Positions 1 through 5,502 of a DNA stretch of 5,516 nt are shown here, piece by piece. This stretch comes from Candidatus Hydrogenedentota bacterium (lineage in GTDB: Bacteria; Hydrogenedentota; Hydrogenedentia; Hydrogenedentiales; CAITNO01). The stretch is from NCBI GenBank assembly GCA_903922535.1, contig CAIXUF010000109.1:1-5516 (forward strand), written 5' to 3'. The notes below the pieces were generated by a model that was not told the origin of the DNA, did no database searches, and saw nothing but the letters and a program-made list of their open reading frames with translations. Within the stretch, counting starts at the first letter, position 1; each line of letters opens with the position of its first letter. A program made the position numbers and the translations under genes.

Positions 1-567
1 CGCACCGCCGCGGCCGCGCAATCCGGACCGTTTCATTTGGTCCACCACATCCTCCGGCGTCATGGAGGAAATGACCTTCGCCATGGCCTGGTAACCGTCA
101 ACGGCAATGTAGTCCTCAATGGAAACCGGGTCGATGCGGCCGCAATTGTGCAGGGCAAGCTTGGTTTGCTTCGCGAAGAAGGGAATGTCCTTCATGCTCA
201 GAATAGGCTTGCCATCCGCGCCTTCGCGGACGAGCCGCGCCACGACCTTCCCATTGACCAAATGCTCTTTGACGATCTCGACGGCGTCCTCCGGGCATAC
301 ATGCTCGTACAGGGTGCCATCGATCTGAACCAGCGGCCCCGCGGCGCAGGGCCCCATGCAGCCCGTGTACACAGTGCGCACCGCCGTGTCCGCAAGCTCC
401 GCGGCCTCAATGGCGGCCTTGAGCGTCTTTTCCACCTTCAGTGCGCCGGAGGCGATGCAGCCGCCGCCTGCGCAGAGGTAGACCGTTCGGCCCTTGAAGT
501 TTTCCCGCTCTGCCGAAAGTGAATCACGTGCGGCCGTCAGGGCCGCAATGTCTGCCAACTTCTTCAT
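1..567 (-). CDS. nuoF: NuoF/HydB/HndC-type NADH-binding flavoprotein subunit, partial (N-terminal 189 aa; runs off left edge)
   Basis: This is the N-terminal part of the FMN- and NAD(P)H-binding subunit of a soluble diaphorase module, as in electron-bifurcating [FeFe]-hydrogenases (HydB, HndC), NAD-dependent formate dehydrogenases or complex I (NuoF). The reading frame stays open from the ATG at 567 to base 1. Residues about 25-115 form a thioredoxin-like [2Fe-2S] domain with ligands C32-x4-C37 and C70-x3-C74 (GCMGPC). Residues about 135-189 begin the NuoF core and end at LRGRGGA, the start of the family's glycine-rich FMN/NADH-binding loop. The fused N-terminal ferredoxin domain is typical of HydB/HndC-like proteins and absent from ordinary respiratory NuoF, so a bifurcating enzyme is favoured. 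The start is supported by a strong AAGGAGGAG five bases upstream and by an ATGA overlap with the nuoE stop, implying translational coupling. The FMN site, the 4Fe-4S ligands and the partner catalytic subunit lie outside the window, so hydrogenase versus formate dehydrogenase cannot be decided. Confidence 0.93.
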   Translation of the reverse strand, partial: MKKLADIAALTAARDSLSAERENFKGRTVYLCAGGGCIASGALKVEKTLKAAIEAAELADTAVRTVYTGCMGPCAAGPLVQIDGTLYEHVCPEDAVEIVKEHLVNGKVVARLVREGADGKPILSMKDIPFFAKQTKLALHNCGRIDPVSIEDYIAVDGYQAMAKVISSMTPEDVVDQMKRSGLRGRGGA

Positions 568-1085
568 TTGGCTCCTCCTTCCCGGTACTGCTCCAGAATT
601 GAAGCCACCTGGGTGGGTTTAACCCCCTGATGGACGTTGTCGTCAATCATGATTACGGGCGCCAGGCCGCACGCGCCGAAACAGCGGCCCACATCCAGCG
701 TGAAGTTGCGGTCTTCGGTGGTATGGCCGACATCCACTTTCAACGAACCCTTTAGCGAGTCGAGCACGTCCTTGCCGCCGCGCACGTAGCAGGCTGTGCC
801 GAGACAGACGCGGACAAGATGCTTGCCGCGCGGCTCCGTCGAAAAGAAGGAGTAGAAGCCGACCACGCCGGCCACTTCGCTGAAGGGTTTGTCAAGCCGT
901 TCGGCGATTAATTTGAGCGCGGATTCCGGCAGATACCCGAACAGGTTTTGGGTGATCTGCAGGACGGGAATCAACGCCCCCGGCGTGTTCTTGTAGTCCT
1001 CAAGGAAGGCCTTCAGCCGTTCCAAGAGTTCCTCCTCAGTGGCCGTGTCACAGCCTGGACAAGTCTCTTTTTCTGCGATTGCCAT
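564..1085 (-). CDS. nuoE: NuoE/HydC-type [2Fe-2S] subunit (24 kDa subunit family)
   Basis: This 173-residue protein is full length for the 24-kDa subunit family, which carries one [2Fe-2S] cluster and pairs with the NuoF-type flavoprotein in the NAD(P)H-oxidising module. An N-terminal helical region (about 17-85) contains the family's LIPVLQITQNLFGYLP and VVGFYSFFSTEPRG stretches. The thioredoxin-like C-terminal domain carries ligands C94-x4-C99 (CLGTAC) and C135-x3-C139 (RCFGAC). The start at 1085 has a GAGGAG about 8 bases upstream. The stop overlaps the nuoF-like start by 4 bp (ATGA), so the two are one operon; this gene is first and probably sets the transcription start. An extra C9-x2-C12 pair (CPGC) lies in the N-terminal extension and is not part of the standard cluster ligands. 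In bifurcating hydrogenases the homologue is HydC or HndA. The gene order here (HydC-like, then HydB-like) matches that arrangement, but the hydrogenase subunit is not in view. Confidence 0.95.
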   Translation of the reverse strand: MAIAEKETCPGCDTATEEELLERLKAFLEDYKNTPGALIPVLQITQNLFGYLPESALKLIAERLDKPFSEVAGVVGFYSFFSTEPRGKHLVRVCLGTACYVRGGKDVLDSLKGSLKVDVGHTTEDRNFTLDVGRCFGACGLAPVIMIDDNVHQGVKPTQVASILEQYREGGAK

Positions 1086-1118
1086 ATGACCTTCTCCTCA
1101 TGTCTCAGGGTGAAAACC

Positions 1119-1181
1119 CATTCCCTGGAATCCATTGCATTCCGAAAACTCCAACCGCGGGAATAAATCGGCCAGGGAATG
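1119..1181 (-). repeat. 10-bp inverted repeat in the predicted nuoE leader
   Basis: CATTCCCTGG (1119-1128) is perfectly complementary to CCAGGGAATG (1172-1181), with 43 bases between. If transcription starts near 1180, the two arms lie at the 5' end and about 30-40 nt upstream of the nuoE start, so a stem could form in the leader RNA and bring the 5' end close to the ribosome-binding site. A smaller 5-bp hairpin (GGAAT/ATTCC, 1127-1131 and 1139-1143) overlaps the downstream arm and could compete with it. There is no T-tract, so this is not an intrinsic terminator. Confidence 0.4.
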
Positions 1182-1186
1182 TTGCG

Positions 1187-1217
1187 ATGATACCATAGCC
1201 GGGAAAATAAGTGTTAA
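1187..1217 (-). promoter_or_regulatory. Candidate sigma70-type promoter for the nuoE-nuoF operon (proximal copy)
   Basis: Read on the minus strand, TTAACA (1217-1212) and TATCAT (1192-1187) are separated by 19 bp. The -10 is preceded by TGG, giving an extended -10 (TGnTATCAT) that could compensate for the long spacer. Transcription would start near 1180, leaving a leader of about 95 nt before the nuoE ATG. The prediction rests on motif match only. Confidence 0.45.
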
Positions 1218-1252
1218 TTCCTGATAAGAAGAAGCTGTGCCTAAGTGTTAAT
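1208..1252 (-). repeat. 11-bp direct repeat, 34-bp period, upstream of nuoE
   Basis: The 11-mer ATTAACACTTA (minus strand) occurs at 1252-1242 and again at 1218-1208. It is followed in both cases by 15 variable bases and then a shared TATCA. The 34-bp period is a little over three helical turns, so two bound proteins would sit on nearly the same face. Each half contains the -35-like TTAACA. The 11-mer is not palindromic and does not form a full Rex site. Confidence 0.6.
1221..1251 (-). promoter_or_regulatory. Second, upstream promoter-like copy with identical spacing
   Basis: On the minus strand, TTAACA (1251-1246) is followed after exactly 19 bp by TATCAG (1226-1221). This is the same architecture as the copy 34 bp downstream, with one weaker -10 base and no TGn extension. 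It could be a tandem promoter, or the shared TTAACACTTA could be a repeated operator overlapping the -35 element. Confidence 0.3.
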
Positions 1253-1531
1253 ACGGATAGAAGGTCCTGTGACATACCCCGGACGCCCGGCCTTTTGATC
1301 GGGTAGGCGGGAATTTCACAATAATTGCGGTGGACCGCGTGCTCCGGCGTAAAGGGATGCAGTTTATGGCGTTACCGACCAGACAGAACCACCCCGCACG
1401 CCCGGCCAACCCTGCAACAGTGGGTGCCGTTGATGCATGAGTCCGTCCCAGAATTGGGTTCTCGCCCGCTCGAATGTTATTGTAGTGCTTGATGCTTGCG
1501 GGTTCATTGGACACTCCAGGAAAGGCGGGTA
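1253..1531. other. Intergenic region between divergent nuoE operon and wbpA
   Basis: Together with the nuoE leader, this makes a 446-bp gap (1086-1531) without a convincing gene. The 1253-1531 part holds a short palindrome (GCGGT-GG-ACCGC, 1327-1338) and a 10-bp direct repeat ACGCCCGGCC (1283-1292 and 1398-1407), both of which could be chance in GC-rich DNA. A GTG-started open frame on the minus strand (1514-1248) has no family resemblance and no good ribosome-binding site, so it is not called. Confidence 0.5.
1454..1483 (+). promoter_or_regulatory. Weak candidate promoter for wbpA
   Basis: TTGGGT (1454-1459) and TATTGT (1478-1483) are separated by 18 bp, about 50 bp before the wbpA start. 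The match is moderate (3/6 and 4/6 to the sigma70 consensus), so this is only the best candidate seen. Confidence 0.25.
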
Positions 1532-2839
1532 ATGAGAGAGCAATTACTTGCGAGAATCGGTGACGGCACGGCCGTGGTGGCGGTCGTCGGGCTGGGTTAT
1601 GTGGGGTTGCCGCTGGCCAGGCACTTTGTCGCCGCCGGCCACACCGTCATCGGCTTGGACTCGGATGCCCGGCGTGTGGCGCTCTTGGCAAACGGCCAAG
1701 GGTATATGAAGCACGTTTGCACGGACTGGCTTGCAGACGCGGTCCAAACGGGCCGTTTTGCCTCCACCACGGATTTTGGCAGGGCCGCCGACGCGGACGC
1801 CGTTATTATCTGCGTGCCCACCCCGCTGACGGAGCACCGGGAGCCCGACTTGTCCTGTGTGCGCGATGCCGCCGGACATATTGCCCAAACCCTCCACCGC
1901 GGCCAGCTCGTGGTGCTTGAAAGCACCACTTGGCCGGGCACCACGGAGGAGCTTGTGCTGCCGATTCTGGCGGCAGGTGGCTTGAAAATCGGCAAGGACT
2001 TCTTTCTGGCGTTCTCTCCCGAACGCGAAGATCCCGGCAACAAGGAATTCTCTGTCGGCTCCATACCAAAAGTGGTGGGCGGCGTAACGGACGGCTGCAC
2101 GGAGGTCGCCTCGGCCCTCTATGCGCGCGTCTGCGCGCGTGTCGTTCCCGTGAGCAGGCCCGGCGCCGCCGAGCTTTCCAAACTGCTGGAGAATATCTTT
2201 CGCAGCGTCAACATCGCCCTGGTCAACGAGCTTAAGATGCTCTGCAACCGCATGGGGCTCGATGTGTGGGAAATCATCGACGCCGCCGCCACCAAGCCTT
2301 TCGGATTCATGCCGTTCTATCCCGGCCCCGGCCTGGGCGGCCACTGCATCCCCGTCGATCCCTTCTATCTCACGTGGAAGGCGCGCGAATACGGCTTCTC
2401 CACGCGCTTCATCGAACTCTCCGGCGAAATCAACACGCGCATGCCCCAGTATGTCGTGTCCAGGGTGATGGACGCGCTCAACGACCGCGGCAGGGCACTG
2501 CGCGGCGCGCGCGTGCTGCTGCTGGGCGTGGCCTACAAGGCCGACGTGGAGGACATGCGCGAATCCCCCGCGCTCGATCTCATCCGGCTGCTCCGGGAAA
2601 AGGGGGCCGAGGTGCGCTACAACGACCCGCACGTGCCCCAGTTCGAACATGAGGGAATGAGACTGGAGAGCGTGGACCTGTCCGCCGGGGAGCTTGCCGC
2701 GAATGACTGCATCCTCATCGCCACGGCGCACTCGGCCTACGACGCCGCATTCATCGTGGACAATGCCCGTCTCGTCGTCGACACCCGCAACATGACAAAG
2801 CACGTCGTCGATCACCGGGACAGGATTGTCTGCGCCTGA
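1532..2839 (+). CDS. wbpA: Nucleotide-sugar dehydrogenase, WbpA-type UDP-N-acetylglucosamine 6-dehydrogenase
   Basis: This cytoplasmic enzyme oxidises the C6 hydroxyl of a UDP-sugar to a carboxylate with two NAD+. By resemblance to Pseudomonas WbpA the substrate is probably UDP-GlcNAc, feeding O-antigen or capsule uronic acids. With the ATG at 1532 it has 435 residues, essentially the WbpA length (436). The Rossmann motif G20-L-G22-Y-V-G25-L-P is followed by D43 at the end of strand 2. The UGDH catalytic set is present: E164 (FSPEREDPGN), K217 and N221 (SKLLENIF), nucleophile C272 and D276 (GGHCIPVDP). The AATKPFGFMPFYPGPGLGGHC and LTWKAREYGFSTRFIELSGE stretches match the WbpA subgroup. The C-terminal sugar-binding domain starts near the LLLGVAYKADVEDMRES segment. 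The frame also opens with a TTG at 1496, but the ATG at 1532 has AGGAAAGG upstream and aligns with the family N-terminus. UDP-glucose as substrate is not excluded. No glycosyltransferase or epimerase neighbour is visible. Confidence 0.95.
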   Translation: MREQLLARIGDGTAVVAVVGLGYVGLPLARHFVAAGHTVIGLDSDARRVALLANGQGYMKHVCTDWLADAVQTGRFASTTDFGRAADADAVIICVPTPLTEHREPDLSCVRDAAGHIAQTLHRGQLVVLESTTWPGTTEELVLPILAAGGLKIGKDFFLAFSPEREDPGNKEFSVGSIPKVVGGVTDGCTEVASALYARVCARVVPVSRPGAAELSKLLENIFRSVNIALVNELKMLCNRMGLDVWEIIDAAATKPFGFMPFYPGPGLGGHCIPVDPFYLTWKAREYGFSTRFIELSGEINTRMPQYVVSRVMDALNDRGRALRGARVLLLGVAYKADVEDMRESPALDLIRLLREKGAEVRYNDPHVPQFEHEGMRLESVDLSAGELAANDCILIATAHSAYDAAFIVDNARLVVDTRNMTKHVVDHRDRIVCA

Positions 2840-2860
2840 ACAACCGCGGCGTGACAGAGG

Positions 2861-3991
2861 TCAGATGCGGATGAAGACTTTCTTGCGGTAGAGAAATCCC
2901 GCCAGCAGCACCACGAATCCGAGACGGATGACGGTCTCGCTCATCGCGCCGCAGACGCCCGCCGGCGCGTAGTCTTCCCCGCCAATCAGCCGCGCGGCAA
3001 GCCCCTCGAACTTCACCATGTTGCACACCATGTAGATGGCCAGCGCGTTGCTGCCAATCCACAGGAACGGCGCGGTCCAGAACCGGATCTTCCAGACGTC
3101 GATGAGTTGGTAGAAGACACCCAGGATAAGGCAACTGTAGCCGCCCGCAAGGATCACATAGGACGAGGTCCAGATCTTCTTGATGATGGGAAGCTGAAAG
3201 CCCCACAGGTACCCGGCGCAAATGCCCGCAATGCCCACGCCAATCAAGTAGAGGCCCTTCCGGTTGGCCGGCACGTTCGGGTTCTTCAGGAACAGCCCCG
3301 CAAAGGCGCCCAGCAGGCAGGTGCCGACGGCCGGCAGCGTGCTCATCAGCCCCTCGGCATCCCAGCCCTCCTCACTCTTGCTGAAAGGCAGGAAGCGCCG
3401 GTCAATGTAATTGGGCCAGGTCATTCCTTTCGCGAACGACACGGTGCCCACGCCGGGCACGGGCACCAAGGACAGCCACGCCCCGTAGCCGACCAGCACC
3501 CCGATGCAAACCCACATCAACTGTTTCGGTTTCAGGTGGCAAAACAGCAGCGCTGTCGCCAGGTAGCACAGCGCCAGCCGCTGCAACACCCCCATCAGCC
3601 GCACGCCGTCCAGCCCGTGCGTGAACCCGCCGTTGTAAAAGACGCCCAGCGCGAACATGACCGCGAAGCGCCGGAAGATGCGCCGGTAGGCGCCCAGGGT
3701 GCCCTCGCGCGCGACGATTCTGCCCACAGAGAACACCACCGACATGCCCACGAGGAACACGAAGAGCGGGAAGATGAAGTCCTCGAAGACAAAGCCCTCC
3801 CAATCGCGGTGTTCAATCTGGTTTATGAAAAAGGCGACAACGGGATTGGAGCCAAAGTCCTCCAGCGCCCAGAAGAGGGCCGTGCCGCCGACAATCCAGA
3901 ACATGTCGAAGCCCCGCAGCACATCCACGGAGATCACGCGATCACCGGAGGGGTTCTCCGCCGGGAGACTGCCCATCGCATCCGCACCCAT
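2861..3991 (-). CDS. HGSNAT-like integral membrane acyltransferase (heparan-alpha-glucosaminide N-acetyltransferase family, DUF5009/DUF1624 type)
   Basis: This 376-residue multi-pass membrane protein resembles the catalytic region of human HGSNAT and bacterial NagX-like proteins, which move acetyl groups from cytoplasmic acetyl-CoA across a membrane onto an amino sugar. Family landmarks in order: SVDVLRG (21-27), H61-x2-W-x-G-F with D71-x2-FP-x-FVFLVG (the histidine aligns with the proposed HGSNAT active-site His), RLMGVLQRLALCY (131-143), LVPVPG (175-180), YIDRRFLP (195-202), D211-x-EGL-x-STLPAVGT, IWTSSYV (273-279), and the terminal YRKKVFIRI. Hydrophobic stretches suggest about ten membrane segments: roughly 28-43, 72-90, 108-122, 133-151, 158-176, 218-235, 247-265, 277-297, 305-325 and 353-368. 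There is no cleavable signal peptide. An AGGAG 7 bases before the ATG at 3991 supports the start. It converges on wbpA with a 21-bp gap. The physiological acceptor is unknown; peptidoglycan or glycan amino sugars are possible. Confidence 0.88.
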   Translation of the reverse strand: MGADAMGSLPAENPSGDRVISVDVLRGFDMFWIVGGTALFWALEDFGSNPVVAFFINQIEHRDWEGFVFEDFIFPLFVFLVGMSVVFSVGRIVAREGTLGAYRRIFRRFAVMFALGVFYNGGFTHGLDGVRLMGVLQRLALCYLATALLFCHLKPKQLMWVCIGVLVGYGAWLSLVPVPGVGTVSFAKGMTWPNYIDRRFLPFSKSEEGWDAEGLMSTLPAVGTCLLGAFAGLFLKNPNVPANRKGLYLIGVGIAGICAGYLWGFQLPIIKKIWTSSYVILAGGYSCLILGVFYQLIDVWKIRFWTAPFLWIGSNALAIYMVCNMVKFEGLAARLIGGEDYAPAGVCGAMSETVIRLGFVVLLAGFLYRKKVFIRI

Positions 3992-4045
3992 AAAGCACTC
4001 CTTTCAACGTCCCGCCGCGCCATGGAGAGCAGGCGGGGAGCCGGA

Positions 4046-4074
4046 AGTGTATTCAGATACCCCGTCCCAATCAA
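4046..4074 (-). promoter_or_regulatory. Candidate promoter for the acyltransferase gene
   Basis: On the minus strand, TTGATT (4074-4069) and TACACT (4051-4046) are separated by an ideal 17 bp (4/6 match each). They lie in the 150-bp gap upstream of the acyltransferase and predict a leader of about 48 nt. If real, the acyltransferase can be transcribed independently of the upstream DUF2585 gene. Confidence 0.4.
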
Positions 4075-4141
4075 CGTTCCCGCCGGTTCCACTCCGGGAC
4101 ATGCCGCACCGGCCAGGCGGGCCACGCGCGGGACGACCGCA

Positions 4142-4744
4142 CTAGTGGGCCATCTGCCAAGCCTTGATCGCATCGACGGGCCAGACGAGCATGATGACGT
4201 TCAACGTCAGGTTGTCATGAATCCAAAACAGCAACACCAGCTCCGTCACCGCGACAAACACGACCGAACGCCACAACCCGAGTTGCCGCGCGATCAGGAA
4301 GCCCAGGCCGCAGAACACCACGTCCCCCATCGAATTGATGACCGAGTCCCCCATGTAGCCCAGCGCCAGCGTGGCCTCACGATAGCGGTGTATGACAAAC
4401 TCCGTGTTCTCCAACAGTTCCCAGCCCGCCTCCAGCAAGACGGCCAGGAAGAAGCGCCACCCCCAGGACAGCCGCGCCCCCGCCAACGCCAGTACCCCGC
4501 ACAGCACCACCCCGTGCAGCACGTGCGTGAAGCTGTACGGGTCGGCGAAATGCTGCGAGTTGTGCAGCGACACCACGTTCCCCGCCCACGGCCACCACTG
4601 TCCGCACGAACACCACCAGCTCCGCCCCTGATGTCGCAGCTCAAGCACCGTCAGAACCAGCACCATCAGTGCGGCCAGTCCCGGCCACAGCACGACCCGG
4701 AGCACCCTCCCCCCTCCTGTGGAAATGTCTGTTTCCTGATGCAT
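4142..4744 (-). CDS. DUF2585/UPF0314 family integral membrane protein
   Basis: This protein of unknown function belongs to the DUF2585 (UPF0314) family, best known from Alphaproteobacteria. Its 200 residues equal the usual family length. Signature stretches are WWCSCGQWWPW (43-53), HNSQH-x2-DPYSFTHVLHG (61-78), E105-x2-WELLEN-x2-FVI-x-RYR-x2-T (105-125), GYMGDSVINSMGD (129-141), IHDNLTLNVIML (175-186) and the C-terminal PVDAIKAWQM. About five hydrophobic segments are visible (17-36, 76-90, 97-108, 142-156, 160-175). The conserved His, Asp and Glu residues near the membrane suggest an enzymatic or metal site, but this is inference. The frame extends to 4876; the ATG at 4744 is preferred because GGAG lies 8 bases upstream and the family's usual N-terminus fits. 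A weak promoter-like pair, TTGGAT (4803-4798) and TGTCAT (4780-4775) with 17-bp spacing, lies upstream. It is co-oriented with the acyltransferase 150 bp downstream, so a functional link is possible but unproven. Confidence 0.85.
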   Translation of the reverse strand: MHQETDISTGGGRVLRVVLWPGLAALMVLVLTVLELRHQGRSWWCSCGQWWPWAGNVVSLHNSQHFADPYSFTHVLHGVVLCGVLALAGARLSWGWRFFLAVLLEAGWELLENTEFVIHRYREATLALGYMGDSVINSMGDVVFCGLGFLIARQLGLWRSVVFVAVTELVLLFWIHDNLTLNVIMLVWPVDAIKAWQMAH

Positions 4745-4838
4745 GGGCAATTCTCCAATGGAAGCAAGCGATGTATGACACTCTAAAGTACCGGCCCATC
4801 CAAAAGCGACCTCCCAGTTTTCCCCCCTTTCCCCGCTG

Positions 4839-4867
4839 TTGACTTTCTGGCCGATAACGGGCATGAT
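4839..4867 (+). promoter_or_regulatory. Candidate promoter for the duplicated HTH gene
   Basis: TTGACT (4839-4844, 5/6) and CATGAT (4862-4867, 4/6) are separated by 17 bp. Transcription would start near 4874, about 17 nt before the ATG at 4891. The ribosome-binding site is weak (AAAGAG, about 8 bases upstream), so translation may be modest. Confidence 0.4.
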
Positions 4868-4890
4868 CAGGCGCAAAAAGAGACACTAGG

Positions 4891-5454
4891 ATGCCAGGAC
4901 GAACCCCATTCATCATTGTGCTGACCAAACGCGAGGAGCGGGAGCTCCGGCGCCGGGAGACCGGGAAGACACTGCCGTGTTCTGCGGCGCTGCGCGCCAG
5001 GATGATTCTGATGGCCGCCCAGGGCATGGAAATCCGAGCCACCGCGCGGGCCCTGGGAACGTCAGAGCCGACAGTAAGCAAGTGGCGCAAGCGCTTTTTC
5101 GAACAGCGGCTGAAGGGCTTGGAGACGCACTTCACGGGACGTCCGCGGGCCAAATACTTGCTGCGGTGTACCCCGTTCAGTTTCGTGCTGACCGAAGGCG
5201 AGGAGCGGGAACTCCGGCGCCGGGAGACCGGGAAGACGCTGCCGTGCAAGAAGACCGGGACGAACCAGCCGTGTTCCGAAGTCGTGCTCGCCAGGATGAT
5301 TCTGATGGCAGCCCAGGGCATGCAAAACCAAGCCATCGCGCAGGCCCTGGGAACGTCACGCCAGACGGTAAGCTTGTGGTGCAAGCGCTTTTTCGAACAG
5401 CGGCTGAAGGGTTTGGAGGCGCACCGCACGGGACGTCCGCCGACCAGATTCTAG
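4891..5454 (+). CDS. Tandem-duplicated IS630-type helix-turn-helix protein without DDE domain
   Basis: This 187-residue protein is made of two copies of the N-terminal DNA-binding head of IS630-family transposases. Copy 1 covers about residues 5-85 and copy 2 about 94-183. Each runs: VLT...EERELRRRETGKTLPC, then ARMILMAAQGM, then an HTH (47-69 and 145-167, ALGTS-x2-TVS-x-W-x-KRF), then FEQRLKGLE and TGRP. In a full transposase, GRP-x would lead into the DDE nuclease; here each copy stops at that linker and a TAG follows, so no transposition activity is expected. Copy 2 has an extra 9 residues (120-128). The protein is basic, as expected for DNA binding. A TGA at 4864-4866 closes the frame upstream, so the ATG at 4891 is the likely start. 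It is either a relic of an IS630 element or a domesticated two-headed DNA-binding protein. The target is unknown, and no terminal inverted repeats were found. Confidence 0.75.
   Translation: MPGRTPFIIVLTKREERELRRRETGKTLPCSAALRARMILMAAQGMEIRATARALGTSEPTVSKWRKRFFEQRLKGLETHFTGRPRAKYLLRCTPFSFVLTEGEERELRRRETGKTLPCKKTGTNQPCSEVVLARMILMAAQGMQNQAIAQALGTSRQTVSLWCKRFFEQRLKGLEAHRTGRPPTRF
4903..5439 (+). repeat. Imperfect tandem duplication within the HTH gene (units 4903-5145 and 5170-5439)
   Basis: The two units align codon for codon, offset by 267 bp before and 294 bp after a 27-bp insertion (5248-5274) in unit 2. Long DNA stretches are identical or differ by one silent base, for example the codons for KRFFEQRLKGLE. 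The insertion looks like a copy of the preceding bases: 5224-5247 and 5251-5274 match at 18 of 24 positions. Confidence 0.85.
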
Positions 5455-5474
5455 CCGGGGCATTCCTGTACATC

Positions 5475-5502
5475 CGCCACCACTTTCCACCCAGTTGTGG
5501 CG
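5475..5502. repeat. Short inverted repeat downstream of the HTH gene
   Basis: CGCCAC (5475-5480) is complementary to GTGGCG (5497-5502), with a 16-base loop. There is no T-run behind it. It could be a weak terminator-like hairpin or chance; the remaining bases to 5516 show no coding signal. Confidence 0.2.

Noticed and set aside
37..522. 161-codon plus-strand frame at the left end
   Set aside because: It is antisense to the NuoF-like gene, whose cluster motifs and start signals are clear.
1207..1253. Rex operator upstream of the redox operon
   Set aside because: TGTTAA half-site-like strings occur in both repeats, but no matching inverted half-site lies at the required spacing.
1248..1514. 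88-codon GTG-started frame on the minus strand in the intergenic region
   Set aside because: It has no family resemblance, no proper ribosome-binding site, and it runs into the upstream repeat of the nuoE promoter region.
1496..1531. TTG at 1496 as the wbpA start
   Set aside because: The 12 extra residues are not family-like. The ATG at 1532 has a ribosome-binding site and matches the WbpA N-terminus.
1544..2815. 423-codon open frame antisense to wbpA
   Set aside because: Composition is that of a mirror frame of a GC-rich gene. wbpA on the other strand has every catalytic motif.
2840..2860. Bidirectional terminator between wbpA and the acyltransferase gene
   Set aside because: The 21-bp gap contains no stable inverted repeat or T-run.
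3107..4786. 559-codon open frame on the plus strand
   Set aside because: It lies antisense across the acyltransferase and DUF2585 genes. It is rich in His, Gln, Arg and Pro, typical of a GC-driven shadow frame, with no recognisable domain.
4745..4876. 44-residue N-terminal extension of the DUF2585 protein
   Set aside because: It exceeds the family length and covers the presumed promoter region. The ATG at 4744 has a good GGAG.
4641..5429. 262-codon minus-strand frame with apparent internal repeats
   Set aside because: It is antisense to the duplicated HTH gene. Its repeats are only the mirror of the DNA duplication, and its end overlaps the DUF2585 N-terminus.
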